Origin: CAYLLT01 sp964591605 | GTDB taxonomy: Bacteria; Planctomycetota; Phycisphaerae; UBA1845; PWPN01 | DNA length: 20,989 nucleotides | Reading direction: 5' to 3' | Assembly (NCBI GenBank): GCA_964591605.1 | Contig: CAZQEN010000100.1 | Location: 1 to 20,989, forward strand | Part shown: positions 13,371 through 20,510 of the stretch, in pieces | Layout: each line of letters starts with the position of its first letter | How positions within the stretch are numbered: the first letter of the stretch is position 1 | Notes under the pieces: generated by a model | Told to the model about the DNA's origin: nothing | The model's database searches: none | The model's input: the letters and a program-made list of their open reading frames with translations, nothing else | Position numbers and translations under genes: made by a program

Positions 13371-14564
13371 TCACCACCGGCCGCGTACCCCGTCCATCTC
13401 CTCGCCGCCACCCAGCAGGCGGCGTCCGAAGAACCGCTCGTACGCATCCGCACATCCGATCAGCCCGAAAATGACGCCAAATCCGCCGATCGGCGTCAGG
13501 TTCCGCGCCAGCGGCTCCAGCAGGGCGCCCAGGCCCCAGAAAGACAGAACGAAACACACCGCCATCCCGGTCAGCCATCGCCAGGGAGGGTACCCCATGG
13601 CAATCAGCACTCCCCAGAGAGCCGGCACCGCGCACATCAACTGAAGGGCCAGTAGCGGGCGCTCGAACCGCCCGTCCGCCGTCGCATACACCATCCGCAC
13701 CAGCCGGACGGCGTACCAGCGGGCATGGGCCCAAGGCGACCTTCGGGCGACTTGCGGAGATTCAGCGACGACCGTGCTCGCGGCCTGGGTGGCGGGGGCG
13801 CTCTGCGTCGCGGCCGGGCGCGCGAGGGCGCTGTTCATGATCGCCGCGCGGAAGCCCTCGGCCATTCGGGTCCTCGCCGCCAGCCGCTCCTCTCCGCTCA
13901 TGCCGTACCCGATGAACAGGCCCATCGTCGCCGCAAAGCCGGCCAGGACGGCCGCCGCCCCGGCCAGCCGGCGCCCGCGTCGTCCGTGACTCGCCAGCGC
14001 CAGGAGGAGTGATGCTCCACAAACCACCGAACCCACGCTGGCCGTCAGGGCCAGCCCCGCCGTCAGCACGCCCGTCAGCCCCGCCGCCCACCAGCGGTTT
14101 CCACGGTAACGCCACCGGCACAGCGAGAGGGCAATCAGGGAGGTCAGCGTGATCTCGAGCCCCAGCGCCCCGCCCCGGTTCGCCGCGATTGCGAACGCCG
14201 GATGCATCACCCACGCCAACCCGGTCCACAGACCCCACCGCGGCCCCAGGGCGAGCCGCGCCGCCCCGAACCACGCGCACCCCGACAACATGCTCAAAGC
14301 GATCGTCAGTGAGAAGACGAGGGAATGGGCGTTTCCCGGTCCCCCATACCGTTGCGACAGGGCGCCGGCCCCGCGCTCGAAGAGCAGGCCATGCACCAGC
14401 GCCGGCGAGGCCGCGGACCCCGCCGTGCCGGCCAGCCGCAGCGACAGCAGCCACGCCCCGATCTGCACGAGGGCGGCCACCGTCAGAATCAGACTCATCG
14501 CCACCAGGGGATGATGGTAGATCGGCAGCGGTGGGGGGATCTCGTCGATCTCCACCGCCCTCAC
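13371..14564 (-). CDS. Polytopic membrane protein, possibly GT-C-like
   Basis: 397 aa starting at GTG 14564 (GTG 14555 is also possible). Roughly nine to ten hydrophobic segments are visible, for example LVAMSLILTVAALVQIGAWL near the N-terminus, LVFSLTIALSMLSGCAWFGA, WWAAGLTGVLTAGLALTASV, and LTGMAVCFVLSFWGLGALLE near the C-terminus. A polar Ala/Pro-rich loop occupies about residues 240-275 (QSAPATQAASTVVAESPQVA). The N-terminal half, with an RYGG loop followed by alternating helices and HPAFAIAANRGGALGLEITL, recalls multi-pass glycosyltransferases (GT-C/PMT type). I see no diagnostic DD/DE catalytic pair, so the assignment is tentative. It follows frr by 70 bp on the same strand and may be co-transcribed with it. 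Confidence 0.72.
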   Translation of the reverse strand: MRAVEIDEIPPPLPIYHHPLVAMSLILTVAALVQIGAWLLSLRLAGTAGSAASPALVHGLLFERGAGALSQRYGGPGNAHSLVFSLTIALSMLSGCAWFGAARLALGPRWGLWTGLAWVMHPAFAIAANRGGALGLEITLTSLIALSLCRWRYRGNRWWAAGLTGVLTAGLALTASVGSVVCGASLLLALASHGRRGRRLAGAAAVLAGFAATMGLFIGYGMSGEERLAARTRMAEGFRAAIMNSALARPAATQSAPATQAASTVVAESPQVARRSPWAHARWYAVRLVRMVYATADGRFERPLLALQLMCAVPALWGVLIAMGYPPWRWLTGMAVCFVLSFWGLGALLEPLARNLTPIGGFGVIFGLIGCADAYERFFGRRLLGGGEEMDGVRGRW

Positions 14565-14634
14565 CGCCCGCAGACCGGCCTTCCCGGGGTCCGGGCCGTG
14601 GTGCTGGCTGGAGCCGCTCGAGCGTTTCAGCGGA

Positions 14635-15201
14635 TCAGACCTCCTCGAGTTCCTTGGCTTTCGCGGCCACGAGCGTATCGATCTGTGCCTCGTACTTCTT
14701 CGTCAGTTCCTGAACGTTTTCCTTGGCCTTTTCCGCCTCGTCCTCGGAGACGCCGCTGTCCTTCTCCGCCGCGTCGATCTGCTTGTTGGCGTCGCGACGC
14801 GCATTCCGCACGGTGACCTTCTGAGCCTCGCCCAGTTTGCGCACCTGCGCGAGCATCTTCTGGCGCCGCTCGCCCGACAGCGGCGGAACGGGCAGGCGGA
14901 TGATCTTCCCGTCGCTCATCGGCGTGATCCCCAGGTCCGAAGCCTGGATCGCACGCTCGATCTCCTTGAGCACGCTCGGATCGAACGGCTTGACCAGCAG
15001 CATGTTCGCCTCGGGCACCGAAATGCTCGCCAGTTCCCGCAGGTCCATCGTCGAACCGTATGACTCCACGGGTACCCGCAGGTGCTCGACCAGCCCCGGC
15101 GAGGCCCGGCCCGTCCGGATCGTCTTGAGCTCGCTGCGCAGGTGCTCGACCGCCTTCTCCATCAACTCTTCGGCCTCAAACTCGATTTCATCCGTGGGCA
15201 T
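14635..15201 (-). CDS. frr: Ribosome recycling factor
   Basis: 188 aa, the usual family length. With EF-G it splits post-termination ribosomes into subunits. The sequence shows the typical three-helix-bundle domain: ELKTIRTGRASPGLVEHLRV near the N-terminus, the beta/alpha domain II (LRELASISVPEANMLLVKPF, AIQASDLGITPMSDGKIIRL, VPPLSGERRQKM), and the long C-terminal helices ending KKYEAQIDTLVAAKAKELEEV in part. ATG 15201 has GGTGGAG about 10 bp upstream and a promoter 30 bp upstream. The usual neighbours (rpsB, tsf, pyrH) are not seen in this window. Confidence 0.96.
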   Translation of the reverse strand: MPTDEIEFEAEELMEKAVEHLRSELKTIRTGRASPGLVEHLRVPVESYGSTMDLRELASISVPEANMLLVKPFDPSVLKEIERAIQASDLGITPMSDGKIIRLPVPPLSGERRQKMLAQVRKLGEAQKVTVRNARRDANKQIDAAEKDSGVSEDEAEKAKENVQELTKKYEAQIDTLVAAKAKELEEV

Positions 15202-15230
15202 GGTCCCGACTCCACCAGTTCAAAGCCGCC

Positions 15231-15259
15231 ATTGTAGGTACCCCCCGCACCCTCAGCAA
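15231..15259 (-). promoter_or_regulatory. Sigma-70-like promoter of frr
   Basis: On the minus strand TTGCTG (15259-15254) and TACAAT (15236-15231) are separated by exactly 17 bp; matches to consensus are 4/6 and 5/6. The -10 ends 29 bp before the frr ATG. Confidence 0.5.
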
Positions 15260-15329
15260 TCCGCCCGATTCCGAAGCGTGCATGTCGCTGTCCATGGCAT
15301 GATCGGCGGGGCAGGATGCGCCAACGATC

Positions 15330-15406
15330 AGAACCCGGAGCGTAAGCGACGGGTCTTGCGTGCCCGCGTACGAGGATCAGGTCCGATCGGTGACGCTCGC
15401 GGTTCT
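15330..15406. repeat. Palindromic repeat of the AGCGC family upstream of the YhbY gene
   Basis: AGAACCCGGAGCGT (15330-15343) is matched by the near-perfect inverted arm ACGCTCGCGGTTCT (15393-15406), about 12 of 14 positions pairing. The unit has the same head (ACCCGGAGCGTAAGCGA) as the other copies. It lies in the divergent spacer between frr and the YhbY gene, apart from the frr promoter. Confidence 0.68.
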
Positions 15407-15464
15407 GAGTCCCGCCGGGCCGCGGTTGGCTCGCTCAGACGGATCGGGTATAGGAGAGCCCGGT

Positions 15465-15866
15465 ATGACGATGTCGGATGGCCACTTCATCGAGTCCGAA
15501 CCTGCGTGCCGTGAACACGACGCGCAGAAGGGCGGGCTGACGGGCGCGGAGCGCCGCGAGCTCATTCGACGCGGACACGGGCTCCAGGCCCGCATCATCC
15601 TGGGCCGGCAGGGGATCACGGACGCGTTCGTGGCCCAGCTCGACCAGGCCATGCGCCGGGTTGACCTCCTCAAGGTGCGCATCGAAGCCGACTCCAGCCC
15701 GCAGGCCAGCCGTCTGGCCGGGCAGGTCGCCGGCCGGATCAACGCACACGTCGTCCAACGGGTAGGGCGGGTGGCGCTCCTGCACCGCCCCGTCCCGGAC
15801 ACTGCCGCCGCCGGCACTGCCCCGACGGCCCCGCACCGTCGGCGGGAAGGGGGGTTGCCGTCATGA
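15465..15866 (+). CDS. YhbY/CRS1-type RNA-binding protein
   Basis: 133 aa. ATG 15465 is chosen because AGGAGAG lies 7 bp upstream; the longer open frame upstream is repeat DNA. Residues about 22-110 form a CRS1-YhbY (CRM) domain, visible as LTGAERRELIRRGHGLQARI, ILGRQGITDAFVAQLDQAM, DLLKVRI and the late GRVALLHRP strand. The family binds RNA; E. coli YhbY associates with pre-50S ribosomal subunits. The classical GxxG loop reads LGRQG here. The C-terminal approximately 20 residues are Pro/Ala/Arg-rich and probably disordered. The stop overlaps the next start by ATGA, so it is coupled to the lyase gene, with no obvious functional link. Confidence 0.85.
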   Translation: MTMSDGHFIESEPACREHDAQKGGLTGAERRELIRRGHGLQARIILGRQGITDAFVAQLDQAMRRVDLLKVRIEADSSPQASRLAGQVAGRINAHVVQRVGRVALLHRPVPDTAAAGTAPTAPHRRREGGLPS

Positions 15867-16996
15867 GCGACCAGGGCCGCGAGTATCCCGGCGAAATCCG
15901 CGAGCTGCGCGACCCGCAGACCGGGGCCCGGCTCTGGCAGGTGACCGACCATCCGTCCATCAGCCACTCGCTCTACTTCCTGACCAGCTCGTTCCTGCCC
16001 GGCGAACGCGAACTGGTTTTCGCCAGCTTCAGGAGTGGATCCGCTCAATTCTATAAGGCATGCTTTCCCACTGGTTCATTTAAGCAGCTAACAGACTCTA
16101 AAGACATAAATAGCTTCTCTTCTATTCTATCTGGAGACGGAGGCGGGCTGTACTTCACCCGCGGCGGCCAGATCGTCGCCCTGCGCCTGGCCGATCTGCA
16201 GGAACGCATCATCGCGGACTTCCCCGGCGGCAAACTGGGCGAGGTCAGCAGCTCCGCCGACGGCCGTTGGCTGGTCTCCGCCATCCGCCTCGACAACCGG
16301 CACGGCATCGTCGTCGCCGCCGCCGACGGTTCGCGCGCCGACATCATCCACTGCCAGGACCGCACCATCATCCACCCGCAGTTCAGCCCCACCGATCCGT
16401 CAATCATCGAATACGCGGCCGACCCGGCCCCGCGCATGTATCTGATCAACCGCGACGGCTCGGGCAACCGCTGCCTCTACGAAAACACCAACGACGAATT
16501 CGTCGTCCACGAAACCTGGCTGGGCCACACCGGCGACCTCGTCTTCACCGTCTGGCCCCGGGCCCTCAAGCGCCTGAATATGAAAACCGGCCGGATCACG
16601 ACGATCGCCGAGTTCAATGCCTGGCACATCTGCCCGAGCGCCGACGGCCGGCAGGTCCTGTGCGACACAAACTGCCCGGACATCGGGATCCAGCTCGTAG
16701 ACGTGGCCACCGGCCGGCGGCGGACCATCTGTTACCCGGCCAGCAGCAACCGCGGGTCCCAGTGGCCCAAGGGCCGCTACGCCCTCAAGGCCGACTTCGA
16801 GGCCGCCGCCGCCCAGGCCGGAACGAGCGTCGGAAACGAGCTCTCCTGGATGGAGATGAAAGCCGACACCGTCTACGGCCCGCAATGCACGCATCCACAC
16901 CCGGCCCTGAGCGATTCAGGCCGATACGCGGTCTTCACCAGCGATCGAACCGGCCATCCCCAGGTCTACGTGGTCGAGTTGCCAACGGATCAGTAG
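15863..16996 (+). CDS. Oligogalacturonate lyase (PL22 family)
   Basis: 377 aa without signal peptide, so cytoplasmic. The family is a seven-bladed beta-propeller that splits unsaturated digalacturonate to 5-keto-4-deoxyuronate, late in pectin breakdown. Recognisable regions are WQVTDHPSISHSLYFLTSSF near the N-terminus, HPQFSPTDPSIIEYAADPAP (171-190), NDEFVVHETWLG, FNAWHICPSADGRQVLCDTN (251-270) and YGPQCTHPHPALS. Gln341, His344 and His346 correspond to the Mn ligands of the Yersinia enzyme, and His255 is probably the fourth. ATGA overlap with the YhbY gene indicates a shared transcript. Codons at residues 59-92 are strikingly AT-rich (TCT, ATA, CTA, AAA) compared with the rest. No other pectin genes are in the window. 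Confidence 0.9.
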   Translation: MSDQGREYPGEIRELRDPQTGARLWQVTDHPSISHSLYFLTSSFLPGERELVFASFRSGSAQFYKACFPTGSFKQLTDSKDINSFSSILSGDGGGLYFTRGGQIVALRLADLQERIIADFPGGKLGEVSSSADGRWLVSAIRLDNRHGIVVAAADGSRADIIHCQDRTIIHPQFSPTDPSIIEYAADPAPRMYLINRDGSGNRCLYENTNDEFVVHETWLGHTGDLVFTVWPRALKRLNMKTGRITTIAEFNAWHICPSADGRQVLCDTNCPDIGIQLVDVATGRRRTICYPASSNRGSQWPKGRYALKADFEAAAAQAGTSVGNELSWMEMKADTVYGPQCTHPHPALSDSGRYAVFTSDRTGHPQVYVVELPTDQ

Positions 16997-17166
16997 TCCG
17001 TGGTCCGTTGCTGTGAATGGCGGGGGGCCTGAAGCGGCACGGACAACTCACCACGGCCGCCAAAACAAGGCGTATGACCGCCCCACCGCAACGTCCGATA
17101 ATGGAGGTTATGTTGCGTTCGAGATCACCAGCCGATTACAGGCTGGAATCCACCCCCGAAATCCCG

Positions 17167-18150
17167 TTATTGCCGCGGATGGAACTTCTGGTGAATGGCC
17201 TTGAGTCGTGAGCTGTCGACGTGCGTGTAGATCTGGGTGGTAGCGACGTTGGCGTGGCCGAGCATCTCCTGGACGACCCGCAGGTCCGCCCCGCCGGCCA
17301 GCAGGTGCGTGGCGAAGCAATGCCGCAGCGTATGCGGCGAGAGCCTGCCCTGGACACCCATCCGGCGGGCGTATTTCACCACGAGCCGCCAGCAGTTGGT
17401 CCGGTCCATGGGCCGGCCGGTCCGCGACAGGAATACCCGGTCGGTCGACCGCCCGTCGGACAGTTGCGGCCGCAGATCCCGCAGATACGCCTGCAGCGCA
17501 TCCGCCGCGTGCGACCCCACGGGCACGATCCGCTCCTTGCGGCCTTTCCCCAGGCAGCGCACGTACCCCATGTCCAGCCGCACGTCGTCGAGCCGCAGCG
17601 TCACCAGCTCGGTCACCCGCAGGCCGGTCGCGTAGAACAGCTCGAGGATCGCCCGGTCGCGCACCGCCAGCGGATCCCCGTCGTCGGGCGTGCTCAGCAG
17701 CGCTTCCACCTGCCGCGTGTTGAGCACCTGCGGAAGACGCTGCCACTTCTTGGGCGGCTCCATCAGCGCCGCCACGTCGCGGGCCAGATGCCCCTGCTGA
17801 AAACAGTGCCGGCAGAAGATCTTGACCGCAGTCAATCGCCGGGCAATGGAGCTTAAAGCTAGAGAATCCTTCTCCCGGAGCCGGATCAGAAAGGCCTGCA
17901 CGTCGGCCGGAGAAAGATCGCGGAAATTGACTCTGCTATGCTGGCAAAAGTCCGCAAAAGACTCTAAATCACTGCGATAGGCGGCAATGGTGTTGTCGGC
18001 CAGGCCCGCCTCCGTCCACAGCGAGGCCAGGAACCCCTCGATCAGCCCCGCCAGCTCCCCCGCCGGCGCCTCAGGCCGACCGGGCAACCGGTTCGCGCCG
18101 GCTCTCGAGATCGTCCCATCGGATCTGGTGGTAGATGCTGCAGCACTCAT
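17167..18150 (-). CDS. Tyrosine recombinase, XerC/XerD type
   Basis: The core-binding SAM-like domain starts at about residue 33 (AGLIEGFLASLWTEAGLADN) and the catalytic domain at about 140. With numbering from ATG 18150, catalytic residues are Arg178 (ATGLRVTEL), Lys202 (GKGRKER), His273 and Arg276 (SPHTLRHCFATHLL), His299 (LGHANVATTQ) and Tyr308 (IYTHV). All are present, so it is probably active. Length (327 aa, or 306 from TTG 18087) fits chromosomal Xer recombinases that resolve chromosome dimers at dif; no dif-like site was recognised here. The first approximately 21 residues overlap the upstream small gene in another frame and look non-homologous, so TTG 18087 may be the real start. GTG 18180 is also possible. 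Confidence 0.9.
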   Translation of the reverse strand: MSAAASTTRSDGTISRAGANRLPGRPEAPAGELAGLIEGFLASLWTEAGLADNTIAAYRSDLESFADFCQHSRVNFRDLSPADVQAFLIRLREKDSLALSSIARRLTAVKIFCRHCFQQGHLARDVAALMEPPKKWQRLPQVLNTRQVEALLSTPDDGDPLAVRDRAILELFYATGLRVTELVTLRLDDVRLDMGYVRCLGKGRKERIVPVGSHAADALQAYLRDLRPQLSDGRSTDRVFLSRTGRPMDRTNCWRLVVKYARRMGVQGRLSPHTLRHCFATHLLAGGADLRVVQEMLGHANVATTQIYTHVDSSRLKAIHQKFHPRQ

Positions 18151-18265
18151 GGTCGCCGGCACACAGGCGGAAGGCCTCACGGAGCCGGGTCAGCGTCAGC
18201 ATCGCCGCGCACCGCGTATCGCGTCGATCCAGGTAAGGACAAAGACAGCGCGGCTGCTCTGGCAA
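18071..18265 (-). CDS. Small Cys-rich protein (about 64 aa), unknown function
   Basis: The product has two Cys clusters: RCLCPYLDRRDTRC at the N-terminus and LCAGDHECCSIYHQIRWDD later. The pattern CxCPYLDxRxxxC ... C(4-5)CxxY is suggestive of a small metal-binding or iron-sulfur protein, and I recall similar short proteins in planctomycetes. The frame begins with TTG 18265; no better start or ribosome binding site is visible. It overlaps the N-terminal region of the Xer recombinase frame, which fits a coupled pair if the recombinase starts at TTG 18087. Calling this real rather than a shadow rests on the motif and on the poor protein character of the competing frame here. Confidence 0.55.
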   Translation of the reverse strand: MPEQPRCLCPYLDRRDTRCAAMLTLTRLREAFRLCAGDHECCSIYHQIRWDDLESRREPVARSA

Positions 18266-18444
18266 AGTCGGCCCCGCGAAGACCTTGATGATTGATGCGA
18301 CGCCACCGAACCGTTGCGTACTCTATCGGGCGATCTCCGCCACACGCTGCAGCGATTCTGCGGCACGCTCGTTCCCCTCGCAGCCGGCGCGACGCGAGGC
18401 GCAATTCCTGCGCCGCCAGGCGCAAGCTTTGAGGCCCGCTAAAC

Positions 18445-18474
18445 TTAAGCGCTCAACCCCCCTGCTGCCGATAG
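18445..18474 (+). promoter_or_regulatory. Possible sigma-28 (flagellar) promoter upstream of the 57-aa protein
   Basis: GCCGATAG (18467-18474) matches the flagellar sigma-28 -10 consensus GCCGATAA at seven of eight positions. A TTAAG lies 17 bp upstream (18445-18449). The spacing to the -35 is longer than in the E. coli consensus. It lies 52 bp before the ATG at 18527. Confidence 0.35.
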
Positions 18475-18526
18475 CATCTGCCGGCATGGAAAACGGAGCG
18501 CTGCCGCTCCAGGCAGGTGAGCGATC

Positions 18527-18700
18527 ATGGCCAAAGAAGAGTTGATCCAGTCCATTCGCAAGTTGAATCCCACGGCCAGCGCCGAGTTCCTGGCGTCGTT
18601 CTCCGAAGACGACCTGATTGCCTATCTGCGGCAACTGCAGGAGGTCTCACGGGCGACCCATCGATCGGAGGCCGGCCGCCCTCTCGCCCTGGCGGGATGA
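18527..18700 (+). CDS. Small hypothetical protein (57 aa)
   Basis: ATG 18527 is preceded by AGGTGAG with 7-8 bp spacing. The product is a compact, probably helical protein: MAKEELIQSIRKLNPTASAE, then a segment FLASFSEDDLIAYLRQLQEV, ending in a basic tail. The amphipathic pattern with acidic starts of helices resembles a helix-turn-helix hairpin. I recall similar short proteins from planctomycetes but know no function. The sigma-28-like element upstream and flgM 390 bp downstream hint at a flagellar or motility link, which is inference only. Confidence 0.6.
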   Translation: MAKEELIQSIRKLNPTASAEFLASFSEDDLIAYLRQLQEVSRATHRSEAGRPLALAG

Positions 18701-18821
18701 AGTCGGCGACCCGACCGGCCGCCGAAATGGCAGCCACAAGATATCGCGTTGCGGCACCACGGGCTCCACGATACCTCGCGTTAATCCGCCCCTGAAAATC
18801 ATTCTCCGCGCTCAAAAAACC

Positions 18822-18850
18822 TAAAGCACGTCCGAGAGTAACGACGATAC
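18822..18850 (+). promoter_or_regulatory. Possible sigma-28 promoter at the head of the flgM leader
   Basis: TAAAG (18822-18826) and GACGATAC (18843-18850) resemble the sigma-28 hexamers TAAAG and GCCGATAA with a 16-bp gap (14 is usual in E. coli). flgM is commonly transcribed by sigma-28 itself, which supports the call. Predicted transcripts would carry a leader of about 235 nt. Confidence 0.38.
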
Positions 18851-19092
18851 CAATGCTGGTGCGAGAGCACGCCAGTTGGGCCCAAGGAAGGCCCCTTCGC
18901 CGTCACGGGTCACTGTCAGCATTCGGCGTTTCACGGAGGAATGCCCGGCTCCCACGGGGGAGTTGTCTGTTTGCGCGGGCTCGGCGGAGGCTAAGCCTCT
19001 TTGGGGCAAGTGCTTAAGATTGGTCTTCATCCGACGGATTCTGCCGGGCGCTAGGAGGCCGCCGACCGGGTCCGTCGATCAGGGTGGATTTC
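18851..19092 (+). other. Long hairpin-rich leader of flgM
   Basis: No convincing ORF is present. Successive local stems are visible: GTGC-GAGA-GCAC (18859-18870, GNRA loop) flanked by CTG/CAG; GGGCC/GGCCC (18878-18882, 18890-18894); GCATTC/GAATGC (18919-18924, 18939-18944); CTCCC/GGGAG (18949-18962); GAGGC-TAA-GCCTC (18987-18999), followed by TTT; and CGACGGA/TCCGTCG (19032-19038, 19071-19077), which ends right before the flgM ribosome binding site. It matches no riboswitch class I can recognise. Confidence 0.45.
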
Positions 19093-19368
19093 ATGAGCGA
19101 CATTCCTCCGATCCAGGGCACGAGCAGCACCGTGTACTCCCTCCCCTCCCGGCCCGCTGCTGCACCGGCTGCCGCCGGCGCGGCGGCCGTCGATCATCTC
19201 GAACTCTCCGATGTCGCTCAGATCCTCGCGAAACTGCCCGTGAACACGTCGATCCGGGCGGAAAAAGTTGCGCGAATTCGCGAGGCCATTCAGGAAGGCA
19301 CGTACGAGACCCCCGACAAGCTCGAGCGCGTCCTGGACCGTCTGATGGATGTGCTGAAGCTCAGATGA
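19093..19368 (+). CDS. flgM: Anti-sigma-28 factor FlgM
   Basis: 91 aa. Binds the flagellar sigma factor FliA (sigma-28) until the hook is complete. ATG 19093 has AGGGTGG 5 bp upstream; GTG 19084 is an alternative that would add three residues. The N-terminal half is Ala/Pro-rich and probably disordered, as in the family. The C-terminal sigma-binding region is recognisable in LELSDVAQILAKLPVNTSIR followed by AEKVARIREAIQEGTYETPD and KLERVLDRLMDVLKLR. It implies a motile cell at some life stage. It converges with the phosphatase gene, with 8 bp between the stop codons. Confidence 0.88.
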   Translation: MSDIPPIQGTSSTVYSLPSRPAAAPAAAGAAAVDHLELSDVAQILAKLPVNTSIRAEKVARIREAIQEGTYETPDKLERVLDRLMDVLKLR

Positions 19369-19376
19369 CCTGCCGC

Positions 19377-20510
19377 TCAGGCGTTGGCGAGCCGTTCGAC
19401 CACCAGGCAGGTCTGGTCGTCAAGTGGCTGGAGGCTGCCCTCGGAGCCGTCCAGGAACGAACCCAGTTCCGCCAGAAACGCCGGGCCCGGCAGGCGGACC
19501 AGTTGCCGGAACTCAGAGGTATAAAGTTCCTGATCGCGCTGCCGGTCGGAGCGCGCGATGATGGTGTCCTCCAGCCCGTCGCTGTAGATGATGAGTTTGT
19601 CACCCGGCAGCAGCCGCACCTGGGCGGCGGGGAACGCCTCTCCTCCCATGATCCCCAGGAGGCCTCCAACGGTTTTAACCTCTGAACAGGTTCCATCGCT
19701 CCGCACATGGATCGGATGAGGATGCCCGCCGCGGGAAAACGTCACCTGGCCGCTGCGCGCATCGACGATGCCGTAGCAGGCCGTCACGAACTGGCAGTTG
19801 GGCAGCTCCTGCTCCGCGAGCTGATTGTTGAGCGCGGCCAGAACCTCGTCGCACGGCAAAATCTGGTAGCTGTTGTGCTCGACCCGCTTCCCCACGATGG
19901 CCTGCCGGATGAACATCGTGAGCAGCCCCGCCGCCACCCCGTGCCCGACCGCATCCGCCAGGTAGAAGCTGATGATGTTCTCGTCGAGCCGCCGCACGTC
20001 ATACACGTCGCCCGAGACCCAGGTGGCCGGTCGATACATCGCCGCGAACCGCAGCGCGTTGACTTCCGGAAACGTCCTGGGCAGAAAGTCCCGCTGCAGC
20101 CGGCTGGCCAGCCGCAGCTCCTGGTCCACCTCAACGAACTGCTGATTGAGACGCTTGCCCAGCCGCTGCATGACCGACAACTGCGATTCCATCGTCTGGA
20201 GCACCGGGCGAAACCGCCGCATCGTGACCAGGCGGCCCCATAACTCCTCGGCCGTGATGTCGGGGACGACCGGGATGAGGGGGCTCTCCTCGGATGGGAT
20301 CTGATCCTCAGACGTGACGAGCAGGCCCGAAAGCTGATAGGACAGCATCGCCTCGGCCAGCGCCAGCAATTCTGGACCGGCCGGCTCCCCCTCCTCATCC
20401 AGCCACACCACCAGGCTGTCGACCGTGCTCAGAACGCCCGGATCCCGGGCCTGGCGTAAACTCGAGGCGCGAAGGACATTGGCGTCGTGAGCCGCCGCGA
20501 GCTCACGCAC
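19377..20510 (-). CDS. SpoIIE/RsbU-type PPM serine phosphatase with N-terminal receiver-like domain
   Basis: 377 aa from GTG 20510. A receiver-like alpha/beta region occupies about residues 1-85, a coiled-coil linker about 105-145, and a SpoIIE/PP2C phosphatase domain about 150-375. Metal-binding aspartates are visible: Asp168 and Asp171 (SGDVYD), Asp186 (LADAVGHG), Asp311 (IYSDGLED) and Asp365 (LDDQTC). Such enzymes dephosphorylate anti-sigma-factor antagonists in partner-switching systems. No anti-sigma kinase or STAS partner is found in the window. The N-terminus is odd: the in-frame sequence just upstream of the first start codon encodes a good first strand of a receiver domain (RTLRILLVSSSPEWPAC). 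This suggests a non-canonical start near CTG 20600 or a frameshift with the ATG at 20578. Confidence 0.87.
   Translation of the reverse strand: MRELAAAHDANVLRASSLRQARDPGVLSTVDSLVVWLDEEGEPAGPELLALAEAMLSYQLSGLLVTSEDQIPSEESPLIPVVPDITAEELWGRLVTMRRFRPVLQTMESQLSVMQRLGKRLNQQFVEVDQELRLASRLQRDFLPRTFPEVNALRFAAMYRPATWVSGDVYDVRRLDENIISFYLADAVGHGVAAGLLTMFIRQAIVGKRVEHNSYQILPCDEVLAALNNQLAEQELPNCQFVTACYGIVDARSGQVTFSRGGHPHPIHVRSDGTCSEVKTVGGLLGIMGGEAFPAAQVRLLPGDKLIIYSDGLEDTIIARSDRQRDQELYTSEFRQLVRLPGPAFLAELGSFLDGSEGSLQPLDDQTCLVVERLANA

Noticed and set aside
17013..17211. Small plus-strand ORFs after the oligogalacturonate lyase gene
   Set aside because: They have poor start signals, overlap the 3' end of the recombinase gene in antisense, and show no protein-like pattern; the 17000-17166 spacer appears empty.
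18986..19003. GAGGC-TAA-GCCTC followed by TTT as an intrinsic terminator
   Set aside because: The stem is only 5 bp and only three T residues follow; it is kept only as one hairpin of the leader.
18821..19030. Minus-strand 69-codon ORF in the flgM leader
   Set aside because: No ribosome binding site and no recognisable motif; it overlaps several hairpins, so a structured leader explains the region better.
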